DNA of 64,000 nucleotides from Vanilla planifolia. Its lineage: Eukaryota > Streptophyta > Magnoliopsida > Asparagales > Orchidaceae. Below, one piece after another: positions 50,265 to 60,800 of this stretch; within the stretch, counting starts at the first letter, position 1, and each line of letters starts with the position of its first letter. Below the pieces are notes generated by a model, which had not been told where the DNA came from, did not search any database, and saw nothing but the letters and a program-made list of their open reading frames with translations. The stretch is from positions 1,137,001-1,201,000 of the forward strand of contig JAIUJO010000145.1 of the NCBI GenBank assembly GCA_023846275.1. Reading direction: 5' to 3'. Both the position numbers and the translations under genes were made by a program.

Positions 50265-50996
50265 TCACTCAAAGGGGTTAATGACACCTAAACTCAAACG
50301 AAGTCTATGAAACACATCCGTAGGCAATGGTTTGGTAAAAATATCAGCCATTTGAGCGGAAGATGGGACAAATGACAGTTGAATTTCTTTCTTCTGCACA
50401 TGCTCTCTAATAAAATGATATCTAAGCTCTATATGTTTGGTTCTTGAATGTTGAACTGGATCCTTTGATAGACAAATTGCACTTGAATTGTCACAGAAAT
50501 TTGGAATCTGACTAAATTCTAAGCCGTAATCTAAAAGTTGTTGTTTAATCCATAGTACTTGAGCAACACAACTACCTGCAGCAATGTACTTTGCCTCTGT
50601 TGTTGATAATGCCACACAATTTTGTTTTCTACTGGCCCAAGAAATTAGTGAACCACCAATCAATTGACACATGCCAGAGGTACTCTTCCTATCAGTCTTG
50701 CTGCCAGCAAAGTCAGCATCTGTGTAGGCTATTAAATCAAATCCAGACTCACATCTAGGGTACCATAAGCCTGGAGTCTTAGTACCTATAAGATACTTAA
50801 AGATATGCTTGATTGCTTGTAGGTGTGATTCCTTAGGATTTGCTTGAAATCTTGCACATAAACCTACACTAAACACAATATCAGGTCTACTCGCTGTAAG
50901 ATATAGTGATGATCCAATCATTCCTCTAAATAGTTTTGTGTCAATGTACTTCCCAGTTTCATCTTTACTTATGATAGTACTTGTGCTAATAGGAGT
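50265..50996 (-). pseudogene. Copia pol, RNase H part (after frameshift)
   Basis: After a one-base frame change near 50,996-51,003 (a run of A on the minus strand) the pol frame continues with SKDETGKY, then GSSLYLTASRPDI, and the copia RNase H blocks: YTDADFAGSKTDRKS, STTEAKYIA, FCDNSSAI, KHIELRYHFIRE, and the end DIFTKPLP ... LGVINPFE. The acidic residues D, E and D are in place. The second E of the TEAEY motif is K here. The stop TGA is at 50,265-50,267. The domain itself looks intact, but the shift separates it from RT. Confidence 0.93.
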
Positions 50997-53290
50997 TTTT
51001 CTTGACTCATGCTTTCAAAACCAAATTTCTTAAGCAAACCAATCAAGTATTTGGTTTGAGAAATAAAAATTCCTTCACTTGTTTGCTTTACTTGAAGTCC
51101 AAGGAAGAAGATTAATTCTCCCATCATACTCATTTCAAACTCATTCTTCATTAAATCTACAAATTTCATGCACATCTCTACATTAGAAGCTCCAAATATT
51201 ATATCATCTACATACACTTGACATACTAGTTGACCTTCAGTTGAATTCTGTACAAATAAGGTATTATCTATCTTACCCCTATGAAATCCATTTGAAGTAA
51301 GAAAAATACACAATCTTTCATACCATGCTCTTGGAGCTTGTTTCAATCCATAAAGAGCTTTCTTAAGTTTGTATACATGATCTAACTTATCATGTATCTT
51401 AAATCCAGGAGGTTGCTCAACATAAACCTCTTCATTTATATATCCATTCAAAAATGCACTCTTAACATCCATTTGGTATAATTTAAACCCTTTGTGACAT
51501 GCATAAGCAAGTAAAAGTCTAATAGCTTCAAGTCTTTCCACAGGAGCAAATGTCTCATCCACATCTACTCCTTCTATCTGACAATAGCCTTTTGCTACTA
51601 ACCTAGCTTTATTTCTAATAACTTCACCATTCTCATCTACCTTGTTTTTGAAAACCCATTTTGTACCAATGATTGTTTTGTCATTTGGCCATGGTACAAG
51701 ATCCCATACTTGATTTCTCTCAAATTGTACTAACTCATCATTCATTGCAGCAATCCAAGACTCATCTTCAAATGCATTTTCTACAGAACTTGGTTCAACA
51801 TTTGACACGAATGCTGCATGATTAAATGAACTTCTAGTTCTAATATTCTCTTTTAAATCTCCAATAATCAATTCACTAGGATGATCCTTAGAATATCTCA
51901 ATTGCTTCTCAATCTCACTATCATCTTTTATTGGTTCTTCAACCTTAGCTATATCATCCAATTTATCTTCTTCAAGACATAAGTCCTCAAATTCATCAAG
52001 TAGATCTATTTGATGATGACTATGAGATGCCTCACTAAGAGATTCATCAAACTTAACATGAATTGTCTCTTCAACAACTAGTGTTCTCTTGTTGTATACT
52101 CTAAACGCTCTACTAGAAAGTGAATATCCTAGAAAAATCCCTTCATCAGACTTGGCATCAAACTTATCAAGGTCTCTTTTTCCATTATTTAAAATGAAAC
52201 ATTTACATCCAAACACATGAAAATGAGCTACCTTGGGCTTCTTGTCATAAATCAACTCAAAAGGAGAAATTTCTAACAAAGGTTTACATATGACTCGATT
52301 AAATACATAACAGGCAGTGTTAACTGCTTCAGCCCAAAAATATTTGGGAACACTATACTCGTTTAGCATGCACCTTGCGGCATCAAGCAAGGTCCTATTC
52401 TTTCTCTCAACTACGCCATTTTGTTGAGGAGTCCTAGGTGAAGAAAAAGTATGAAACACTCCATTTTTAACACAATATTCATCAAATAATTCATTCTTAA
52501 ATTCTCCTCCATTATCACTCCTAATAGAGATTAACCTAACTTCATGTTCTTTTTCAATTCTTGTAATAAGACTTACGAATTTTTCAAATACTTCACTCTT
52601 CTTTCTAACAAAAAGAACCCAAGTAAATCTAGTAAAATCATCTACAATTACTAACCCATACTTGCTTCTACCTAGACTTTCTGGATGAATAGGACCAAAT
52701 TAGTCTAAGTGAACAAGTTCTAAAGGTTTACAAGTAGTGATGTCCTTAAGAGGCTTAAAACTTTCCTTTGTTTGTTTTCCTAATTGGCATGGGCCACATA
52801 AATGATCACTTAACTGACTAAGATTTGGTAGACCTCTAACCACATCAAACTTCATGATTTTTTTAAAAGATGACTTTCCTAAGTGACAAAATCTTCTATG
52901 CCATAAAGTAGAATTACTGTCTTGTGAAGTAAGACACTCAAGTCCACTATTCTTGACCATGTGTAAAAATAAAACATAAGTGTTATCTTTTCTACATCCT
53001 ATAACAAGAGGAAGATTATCCTTGCTAATGATGCATTCATGTTTATTAAATAAAACTATAAAATTTGAATCACATAATTGGCTAATACTAAGAAGATTGT
53101 ACCTTAAATCTTGTACAAGAAGGACCTTTCTTATGGATGTATGTGAGTTGCCCACAGTTCCAATTTCAATCACTTTCTTCTTGGAGTTGTCACCAAGAGT
53201 AACTTCACCACCATCATAGCTCTTCAAGTGGATGAATAAAGATGCATCTCCAGTCATGTGTCTTGAGCATCCACTATCCAAGTACCACAT
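50997..53290 (-). pseudogene. Copia pol: protease, integrase, reverse transcriptase
   Basis: It starts with WYLDSGCSRHMTGD near 53,285, the aspartic protease DSG. Next comes the GAG-pre-integrase zinc finger (WHRRFCH, CGPCQLGK). Integrase has its first D in LVHLD, just before an in-frame TAA at 52,700-52,702, its second in SDNGGEF near 52,512, and its E in VVERKNR near 52,410. RT follows with [28 protein letters not shown] and the catalytic YVDD at 51,203-51,214. All catalytic motifs are readable, so the only visible damage in this part is the TAA (a Leu codon is expected) and the frameshift at its end. The gag and pol frames differ by one base at the junction near 53,300, which could be decay or a natural frame change. 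Confidence 0.95.
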
Positions 53291-53333
53291 GCCTTCCCAG
53301 GTCCTTGAAGGAAAGCATGCCTACACCACACAA

Positions 53334-54953
53334 TTAAACGTTACATTTAGGGACCCAAACCCTTTTGGGTCCACTTGTCTTAATTTGATCATTATGTAAG
53401 CTACTCTTTCTAACCCAAACAAAACTAGAAGATTTGCTATTTATAGAATTTCTAAATTTACAATAAGAAGAAATATGTCCAAACTTCAGGCAATAATTAC
53501 AAATAGCATTTTGTGCATAAGAGGAGGTAGTGGTTCTTGCATAATTTATTTTTTTAAAAGAAATCCTACAATGAGCATGCAAACTTTTTAAATTATTTAA
53601 TTCCCTAACTAAGCATGTATTTTTGACAATAAAAGAAGCCTTCTCATCTCTTTCTTTCTTAATTTCTAGCAAATAATTGACATTCACTTCATTCAAATGT
53701 TCACACAAACCTAAATAATTTTCATACTCTTCTTTTAATTTAAGATACTTAGATGCTAATTTTTTATATTTGGTACAAATGGCTATGTATTGCTCTTCAT
53801 AATTTTCCATACAAGAAGATGAAGAAGAGGAGGAATAGGAACATACTTCATCATCTGATATTGCTTCTTGAATGTTGTCCTTTGCCATAAGACAAATCAA
53901 GCTCTCCTTCTTGTCTTCATTACTAGAAGAGGAGCTATCTGAATCATCCCATGAGATCTTCATAGCCTTCTTCTTCTTCTTTTGGTTTTGATATTTTTCT
54001 ACTCTCTCTTTGTAGTGAGGGCAATTTGGCCTAGTATACCCAGGCAATTTGCATTCATAACAAATTGTTTCTTCATGGGAAACAACTTTGCCCTTTTGCC
54101 TTTTATTCTTCTCAAATCTTTTTCCTGTATTTCTTTTGTTATATAAACGAGATAAGCTTTTAGAAATAAGTGCTACCTCACTTGAGATTGATACATCTGA
54201 ATCTGTGGAGGAATCGGCTACAAAAGCAATTGTCTCTTCCTTCTTCTTTTTCTTTTCTTTTTCTACCGCATGCTCTTCATTCTTTCTTCTTGCAAGCTCA
54301 ATTTCATTTGTTAACAGCTCACCCAATAGTTCATCTAGTGACATAGCTGAAATATTCTTTGCTGCTTTCAAAGCTGTCACAAGTGGATCATATTATTGAG
54401 GAAGAACTCGTAGAATCTTCCTCACCTGTTCACCAGTAGAAAACTCCTTGCCAAGGTTAGATAGACCATTAACAATATTTGTAAATCTAGTAAACATAGA
54501 CTTAATGGTCTCATCCGAATTCATGCGAAATAACTCATATTCATGAACAAGCATATTGATTTTGGTCTCTTTAACTTGAGAAGTTCCTTCATAGGTAACT
54601 TCTAATTTTGACCAAATCTCATGCGCTGTTTTCAAATTCATAATTCGGTTATATTCTGAAGCACCTAACCCACAATACAAAATGTTCATGGCCCGAGAGT
54701 TAAGTTGGACTTTATGTTTCTCCTCGGGAGTGAGTTCACCAAGTGGTTTTCTCACTTTTTCGCCATTGACCATTTTAATTGGAAAATCAAATGAATTTTC
54801 AACAATGTCCCAAATTTCTAAATCAACGGATTCTAAAAATAAACGCATCCTATTTTTCCAATAAAGATAAAATTCACCCTTGAACAAGGGTGGACGGTGT
54901 GACGATGCTCCCTCAGACAAGATAGCATTGTCCTCAACACATGGAAGAGCCAT
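53334..54953 (-). pseudogene. Copia gag with coiled coil and two CCHC motifs
   Basis: The ATG at 54,953 opens a protein starting MALPCVEDNAIL. The first part matches the UBN2 gag domain of copia elements (YWKNRMRLFL, SRAMNILYCGL, EIWSKLEVTYEG, LVHEYELFRM). A TAA at 54,393-54,395 interrupts the frame at once after VLPQ; the same frame continues as YDPLVTALK. Then come a KR-rich stretch, zinc knuckle 1 (CYECKLPGYTRPNC) with Tyr where His is required, an acidic SSSS region, SLICLMAKD, a long charged coiled coil, and knuckle 2 (CNYCLKFGHISSYC), which is complete. CAT to TAT explains the His to Tyr change. Full length would be 540 codons. Gag packages element RNA in cytoplasmic particles. Confidence 0.93.
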
Positions 54954-54995
54954 GAGGATCTTGTCTTAGAAATTTCTTTCTCTTGACAAAACCTC

Positions 54996-55007
54996 GCTCT
55001 GATACCA
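54996..55007 (-). promoter_or_regulatory. Primer binding site of copia element
   Basis: The minus strand reads TGGTATCAGAGC two bases after the 5' LTR. It is complementary to the 3' end of plant initiator-Met tRNA and primes minus-strand DNA synthesis. Confidence 0.95.
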
Positions 55008-55009
55008 CT

Positions 55010-56820
55010 TGATGTAAATCGTGTGAGAACAACGCACAAGAGGGGAGGGGTGAATTGTGCTTTTCAATAAAATTTAGATTTTGAAAATTCTTTCAATTAA
55101 AAACGTTTGTAAATAAATTGTGAAATAAAAACGAAAAATGCAATAATAAGACAAAAAAAAAAAAGACAAAGATTTTAGGTGGTTCGGCCAAACCCGTGCC
55201 TACATCCACCCCCGATCAACCCGATCGGGCTTCCACTAACCACTCCCTTTTGCCGAAGCCGGTAGGGGTAAACCAAGTACAACCGGTGCTCCAATGAGAC
55301 ACCAAAAATCCGAACAAATCCGGCTACAATAATGCATACAATTTTTACAATAGCAATGCATACAAAAATCCTACACCTTTAATTTCTCAAAGCAAAGTGG
55401 CACAACTAAATGTTACCGAATGATGCAACGAAATGTGGAAGAAAGCTGTTGAAATTTGTGAAGAAGGTTGAGCCCGTAGCTCCCACAAGTATGCCAATTG
55501 TTGGTCTCGGTTTTGGCCTTTTTCCTTAGTTTTTGAAGATTTTTTGCAAGTGGATTCATCAATCCTATAAATTGTAAAATGTCCTATATATATAGTCCAC
55601 CAAAAAGCAATTCCAAACGGCTAGAAAAACGGTAAAAAAGAAACCGGAAAATAGCCGTTGCCGGAAGCCCGAAAAGGAAGAAGAAGAGCAGCAGCCGTCC
55701 GATCCCACTTCAAGAATGGACGGCTGGATGGACTTCTCGGCTTGATCATCTCTAGACCGTCTGATCCGGGCGGACTTGATCTGAACCATTGGATCCCACG
55801 CACTGAACGAACGGCGCTGATTAAACTGCCGTTCGAAATTACTCTCGCCCGTTGGATCTAGGCGGGCTTGATCTGCGCCTTTGGATCCTGCCGAAATTAT
55901 AAGGTGGGATTTTTAGTCCCACACTGTAGAATGAAATTTGGCACACCGCTTTATAATAAATTTGCGCCGTTTAACCTGCGAGCCACTTTGGGGCTGGCTC
56001 CCCCCCTCCTTAACCGGGATTTCATCACCCGGTTCAGGTTGACTTAGCCATGCACTGTTCTTTGACCGTAGACCGCGCTGAAGTTAGACTTAGCCAAGCT
56101 CCTCTCGGCAGGCTTGGCTTACCCAGGCACTGTTCCGTTGACCGTTGACCAGCGCTAGCCGAGCTACTCTCGGCGGTCTTTAGGCGGGCTTTGCTTGCCC
56201 CTTTCGGGTCAACCAAATTTTTTATTTTTCTTTTTTTATTTCTAAAAAGGCCTGGAAGGGCTGTTTTGACGCCGGGTCGACCCGCCCATGTTACAGTGCT
56301 TTTTCCCGAGACTTTTGCTGTTTTAGGGTATTTTTGACGAATTTTTTAGCCACAAATTTGAATATAAGTGTATAAAAATAATTTTATATTCTTATAGTAT
56401 TATAAGTTAATTAAGTGGCTATGAAAAGAAATTCGTAAAAAACGATTCCATAATAATATTAAAAAAATCAAATACCCATGTCTATACATTTTATCAAATA
56501 TGCTTGGCCCAAAAATGAAAATTCATTATTAAATAATTTTATAATATTTTTAAATGTTAATACTACTAGTGTGCCTCATAATCTCGAGGTTTTGACATAT
56601 CAAATTCAAGAGAAATAAAAAGAAATTTAATTATAAAAAATCTTGTGCATGTCTCAAAAATTCCTTGAAGTATGCCATGACCTCAAGGCCCTTAGAGACC
56701 ATTATTTTAGACATCTAAAATACATGACTTGATTTAATTAATTATTAACAATTTTACTTAAAAAAAAACTTCAGTAATAAATAGCTTGGTTTTGTAATTA
56801 TCACATCAAAGGGTACAACA
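55010..56820 (-). repeat. Right (5') LTR of copia element
   Basis: Same TG...CA ends as the left LTR. It differs from it at about 35 sites by eye, most of them C/T or G/A transitions, many in CpG context in the GC-rich part. As the 5' LTR it would drive transcription toward gag and pol. Confidence 0.97.
55584..55595 (-). promoter_or_regulatory. TATA box of right (5') LTR
   Basis: CTATATATATAG at 574 bp from the U5 end of the LTR. In the 5' LTR this would be the working promoter; the start site would lie about 30 bp toward gag. Confidence 0.6.
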
Positions 56821-56825
56821 ATATG
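56821..56825. other. Target site duplication of copia element, right copy
   Basis: ATATG, identical to 48,260-48,264. The interrupted LINE-B codons continue across it. Confidence 0.95.
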
Positions 56826-59800
56826 GCACCCCCACGCGCACAAGTTTGATTCAGCAAGCAGGCAACATGCCAGCCACGCTGCAGTGGGCAACGCATTGTG
56901 CATAAGTCTCCATCGAAAAATAAGCACACTTGGTGCCACATGAAGCCTCCAAATCCAATCAAGCTGCATATGCTGTGCCTCATGGAAATCCTCATCGCAA
57001 TAGGCCAGTGCCCAAGGGTCCCTATAGACCAAGGCATTGTTGATTTTTTCTTATTCGGTGCGAGAATGCATCAAACTATCTTTAGGGCTCCTTTGATTCC
57101 AAGGCAAGTGCATGACTCTGTATAATAGATTATCATCTGCCTAGAGGCGTAGCTTTCAGTTGTCCCAAACGCAGGCTGAATCATGTAGTCAGAAACATAA
57201 TGGGGCCAAGTCGTATCCATATTAATGAAGGTTGGCCACCATCTCAAGGAGAGAATCCCCAACCAATTATCCTCAAGAAATAAGGTAGAAGACACATCAA
57301 ACATTCTCCAAGTCAAGCAAGAAAGTGCGGTATGAAGAGAATTCATCATAAGGCGGCAAGCATGCAAAGCACCGCGTGGGGTGCACAAGGTGTTGCATGC
57401 ACCTAAATACTTGCTAATCATGATACTAGTCCAAAGATTATTCTCCCTAGCAATAATTCTCCTGCAGTGTTTAAATTGCAACGTGCGCTGCCATAAGCGT
57501 AGATCGTGAATTCCAAGGCCCCCCAAATCCCTCGGCATAGTGACAATCGCCCACTTAATGTAATGAATAGAATGGCTATCCGAAGTCCCACACCAAAGGA
57601 ACTGCCACAAGATTCGGTCAATAGTGTCAAAAACCCCCTTAGGGATAACACAATGCGCAAAGACATGGCTTGGTATGGCAAGAAGCACCAAATTAATCAA
57701 CATGACTCTACCCACAAGAGAAAGTGGCTTAATCTACCATTTGGAGATTTGCTGCACAATCTTCTGTATGATGTAGTTAAAATCATCCTTGGTGAAGAGG
57801 TTAGCAGCAATGGGCACACCAAGATACTTAAGAGATTTACCTTGTGGAATCTGCACTTTCATAGCAGTCATACTCTTCCTGCGGCCACTCATGGATTTAC
57901 TAAAGAAGATCTTAGATTTGTTGAGGTTTGCATTGATGCCAGCAGAAGAATGAAAATCCTTGAGAATGGCACGCAACGCGCGTGCAACAGCGCACGTGGT
58001 AGGCACATACACCATCAAGTCATCAGCATACATCAAGTGGGACACAATAGGGGCATGCCGTGCACACCGAAAGCCCAGCAGTGCACTCGCCTCATACTCA
58101 TGTAACAGGAATGACATGCGCTTTGTAACAATAATGAAAAGATAAGGAGAAAAAGGGCAACCTTGTCTAAGGCCGCAGCGAGCTTGGATCCAAGGAAGCT
58201 TCGTGCCGTTGAGCAACCCACCGAAGCTTGGGAAAGAAATGCAAGCCATAATCCAATCACACCAATCCCTCAGGAAGCCGAGGAAGCACATCATATCCTC
58301 CACAAATTACTAATCGACCTTGTGATATGCTTGCTCCATCTCAATTTTAATAGCCATCATACCTTGCTTGGAAGCTAAGGAATGCATGCGAGTAGCCATC
58401 TCTTGGGCTATGAAAATGTTGTCACTAATGGACCTACTCGGGACAAAAGCCCCTGCTCGCACGAGATAATAGTATGGATAACCAACTTCAGTCTGTTCAC
58501 CAATACACGTGCCACAATCTTGTAAATAGTATTACAAAAAATGATAGGTCGAAACTGATGGGGCTAATTTGCCCCCTGCTTTTTAGGAATAAGAGTAATA
58601 AGTGTATCTTTCCATGATGTAGGCATCTTCTTACCAACAAAAAACTCCTGAATAGCATGCACAATATGACTCTGGGTAGTATCACGGTATCCCTGAATAA
58701 ACTCAGCAGTGATCCCATCCATCCCAGGTGCTTTATTTTTCCTTATAGTCCTGACAGCACTAATGATCTCCTCATGGGTCACCCTCTGCGTAAGTAAGGA
58801 ACATTGATCATGAGAAATCATAGCCCGTGGGGAGAAGTTAGCTAACGGAGATATAGAAGACTGATTACTCCACTTGTCCTCAAAATGCTTGTAATCGAGG
58901 CTACAAATACCCTCATCTGTAGTCACAAGATCGCCCAAATCATTCATGTGAAGAATGCGGATCTGCCACCAACGTGAGATAGCAGCAGCATGGAAGAACC
59001 GTGTATTTCAGTCACCCAACTGTGCCCACTGCACCTTAGCCCGCTGCCACCACCATCGTTCTTCAAGGGCCCCATTCCTATGAAATTCCATAATAAGCTC
59101 ACCAAGCAATTTGTTTTCCTCCTCATCAAGACAGCCATCGGACTCCTTAACCTGAAGCTCTCTAATCTTGGTCTCAAGCTCCTTATTCAAAAGAAAAAGA
59201 TCACTCAACTCATGTTTACTCCGATTTCGAAGAGCAAGCAAGGCACGGCAAAACCTTGTGCATAAGCCATCCACGACATTGCCCCGCACGCTCCTAGCCT
59301 AAGCACGCTGCACCACACCCGCCGATTGAGGATAAGCAAGCCAAATTGACTTAAAATGTATTCCTTTCCCTTTGGCTGAAAACTGAGAGCCCCCCAATTG
59401 CAAAAAAATCGGACAATGATCAGAGCCAATACGAGATAATTGAGTAACCACGGAGGAAGGAAAAACATCAATCCCACACTGATTCATAAGAACACGATCC
59501 AGGTGCTCCCAAATCCTAGCACCCCCCGCTCTACCATTGCACCAAGTGAACTTATTTCCAACAAAACTCAAGTCCTCAAGCTGCCATGAATGTATGAATT
59601 CCGAGAACTCCAAGTGCCCCTACGTAAACTGAAACTGCTTGCCCCCCTTTTTCTCCTCTTGTGATAACACAATATTAAAGTCACCCGCAACAATACATGG
59701 GGTATTCAAAACAAACTTCTTCAAAGGGTCCCACACACCTCTTCTTCTGTATGCATCCTTAGGGCAGTAAACAAAACAACATCTAAGCTCCTTATTTCTG

Positions 59801-60096
59801 TCACACATAATATCCACCGTAACCACATGAGTAGACCCATTAGCAAGCGTAAGATCCATATTGTCACGCCAAAGAATCAAGATACCCGCAGATTTTCCAA
59901 TGGAAGGTTGAACATAGAATTGCCAGTCCTTGCCAAGAAGAACATCAGCATCTCGCCTTTCAAAATATTCCACTCTAGTCTCCACCAAAGCAATCACCGA
60001 GACCCCTTCATCTCTAACAAACCTCTGCAAATAGGACCTTGATTTGCTGTCCCTGATGCCCCTAATATTCCAAGTTGCGATCTTCATAATACACAA
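56826..60096 (-). pseudogene. LINE-B ORF2, 5' part: endonuclease, RT, zinc domain
   Basis: The ATG at 60,087 opens MKIATWNIRGI (an upstream in-frame ATG is at 60,096). APE-type endonuclease motifs are ALVETR, VAGDFNIVLS, IGSDHCPIF. RT begins with KNKAPGMDGIT near 58,730, then FRPI, a motif A that reads AIKIEMEQAYHKVD (the catalytic Asp is Glu and the second conserved Asp is His), two stops, LRQGCPFSPYLF and YADD at 58,020-58,031. SLKYLGVPIA and RVMLINLVL follow, then the zinc domain FRWRLMHNALPTAAWL and WGCH, where the copia element cuts in. In-frame stops at 59,620, 59,299, 59,008 and 58,564 and two frame changes further on break it. The stop in GD*NTRFFH is TGA where CGA is expected. Confidence 0.92.
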
Positions 60097-60129
60097 TTGT
60101 CTGAGGAAAGCATAAACTGCAACAGCATC

Positions 60130-60800
60130 TCATGTAGCAACATATGAGACCCTCACGCAGAAGCTAGCTAGGGCGTGCACAAAATTAGGGGGCAAGCCAG
60201 CACACAACAAACCAGCACACAATGACGCAGCCACAGGCATGGCGCGAGGGAGCACAGCCGCAGGCACGACGCTAGGGTGCGCAGCTGCAGGCAAGGCGAG
60301 CGGGCACAGCCGTGGGCGAGGCTCGAAAGGTGCGTAGCCGCAAGCGCAGCGCGGGGGCGCGCAGCCACAGGCTTGTTCGAGGGCGTGAGGCCAAGCGCGG
60401 GGCGCGAGGACGAGCACCCTCACACAAGCCTGTGGCTGCACCAGCAGGCATGGCGCGCTATTGCACCGCCAAAGGCAAGCGCAGCCGCAGGCGAAGCGCA
60501 AAGGCATGCAAACATCGAGACCAAGGACCGCGCGCACACCACAAGCAAACATGCTAGTGCCGAGGCAAAGTAACAGCAGATGAGACCCAGACAAGGAGAT
60601 AGCATAAGACCACACCCAACAAAGCAGCTAGCCACATTCCACGATATGCAGCAAAAGGTGGACACCCCCAATCAATGCAGCATTGTAAGACCATCAGAGT
60701 GATATTCTCGCACATCAGCGTCATCAACCTCAGTAGTATGTTGCACTGCAGCCCTAGAACTTCGATTGGCATGTTGTCCCTCAACTGAGATTTTCCGCGC
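60130..60800 (-). other. LINE-B intercistronic region
   Basis: About 700 bp lie between the end of readable ORF1 and the ORF2 ATG, against about 215 bp in LINE-A. Most of the extra length is a GC-rich minisatellite (~60,195-60,500). On the minus strand a frame from 60,615 to 60,130 stays open through it, giving an Ala, Cys, Leu and Pro-rich string that I do not take to be a known protein. Confidence 0.6.
60195..60500. repeat. ~27-bp GC-rich minisatellite in LINE-B
   Basis: About nine to eleven imperfect units of 25-28 bp, each with a GCGCAGCCGCAGGC-like core (CACAGCCGCAGGCA, GCGCAGCTGCAGGCA, GCACAGCCGTGGGCG, GCGTAGCCGCAAGC, GCGCAGCCACAGGC). A 27-bp unit equals nine codons, which keeps the minus-strand frame. 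One longer spacer breaks the array near 60,400. Confidence 0.75.

Larger units (their letters stand above)
48265..56820 (-). mobile_element. Complete Sirevirus-type Ty1/copia retrotransposon
   Basis: An 8,556-bp element with LTRs of 1,813 bp (left) and 1,811 bp (right), TG...CA ends and a perfect 5-bp ATATG duplication. On the minus strand the order is 5' LTR, primer site, gag with coiled coil and two zinc-knuckle motifs, protease, integrase, RT, RNase H, several GGGGGAG purine tracts, 3' LTR. Copia order (integrase before RT), long CpG-rich LTRs, a CLMA-type gag motif and multiple purine tracts are marks of Sireviruses. The LTRs differ at roughly 35 sites, mostly transitions, about 2%. It lies inside LINE-B ORF2. 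Coding defects make it non-autonomous now. Confidence 0.97.

Noticed and set aside
54996-55007. TGGTATCAGAGC as part of a tRNA gene
   Set aside because: Only the primer-site complement is present, next to the LTR. There is no cloverleaf around it.
57506-58105. A 199-codon open frame on the plus strand
   Set aside because: It is antisense to the well-matched LINE-B RT domain (YADD, YLGV) and has no family resemblance of its own.
60130-60615. 161-codon Ala/Cys/Pro-rich frame as a real protein
   Set aside because: It crosses a minisatellite in several frames, and GC-rich repeats stay open by chance. Kept as a finding, not as a gene.
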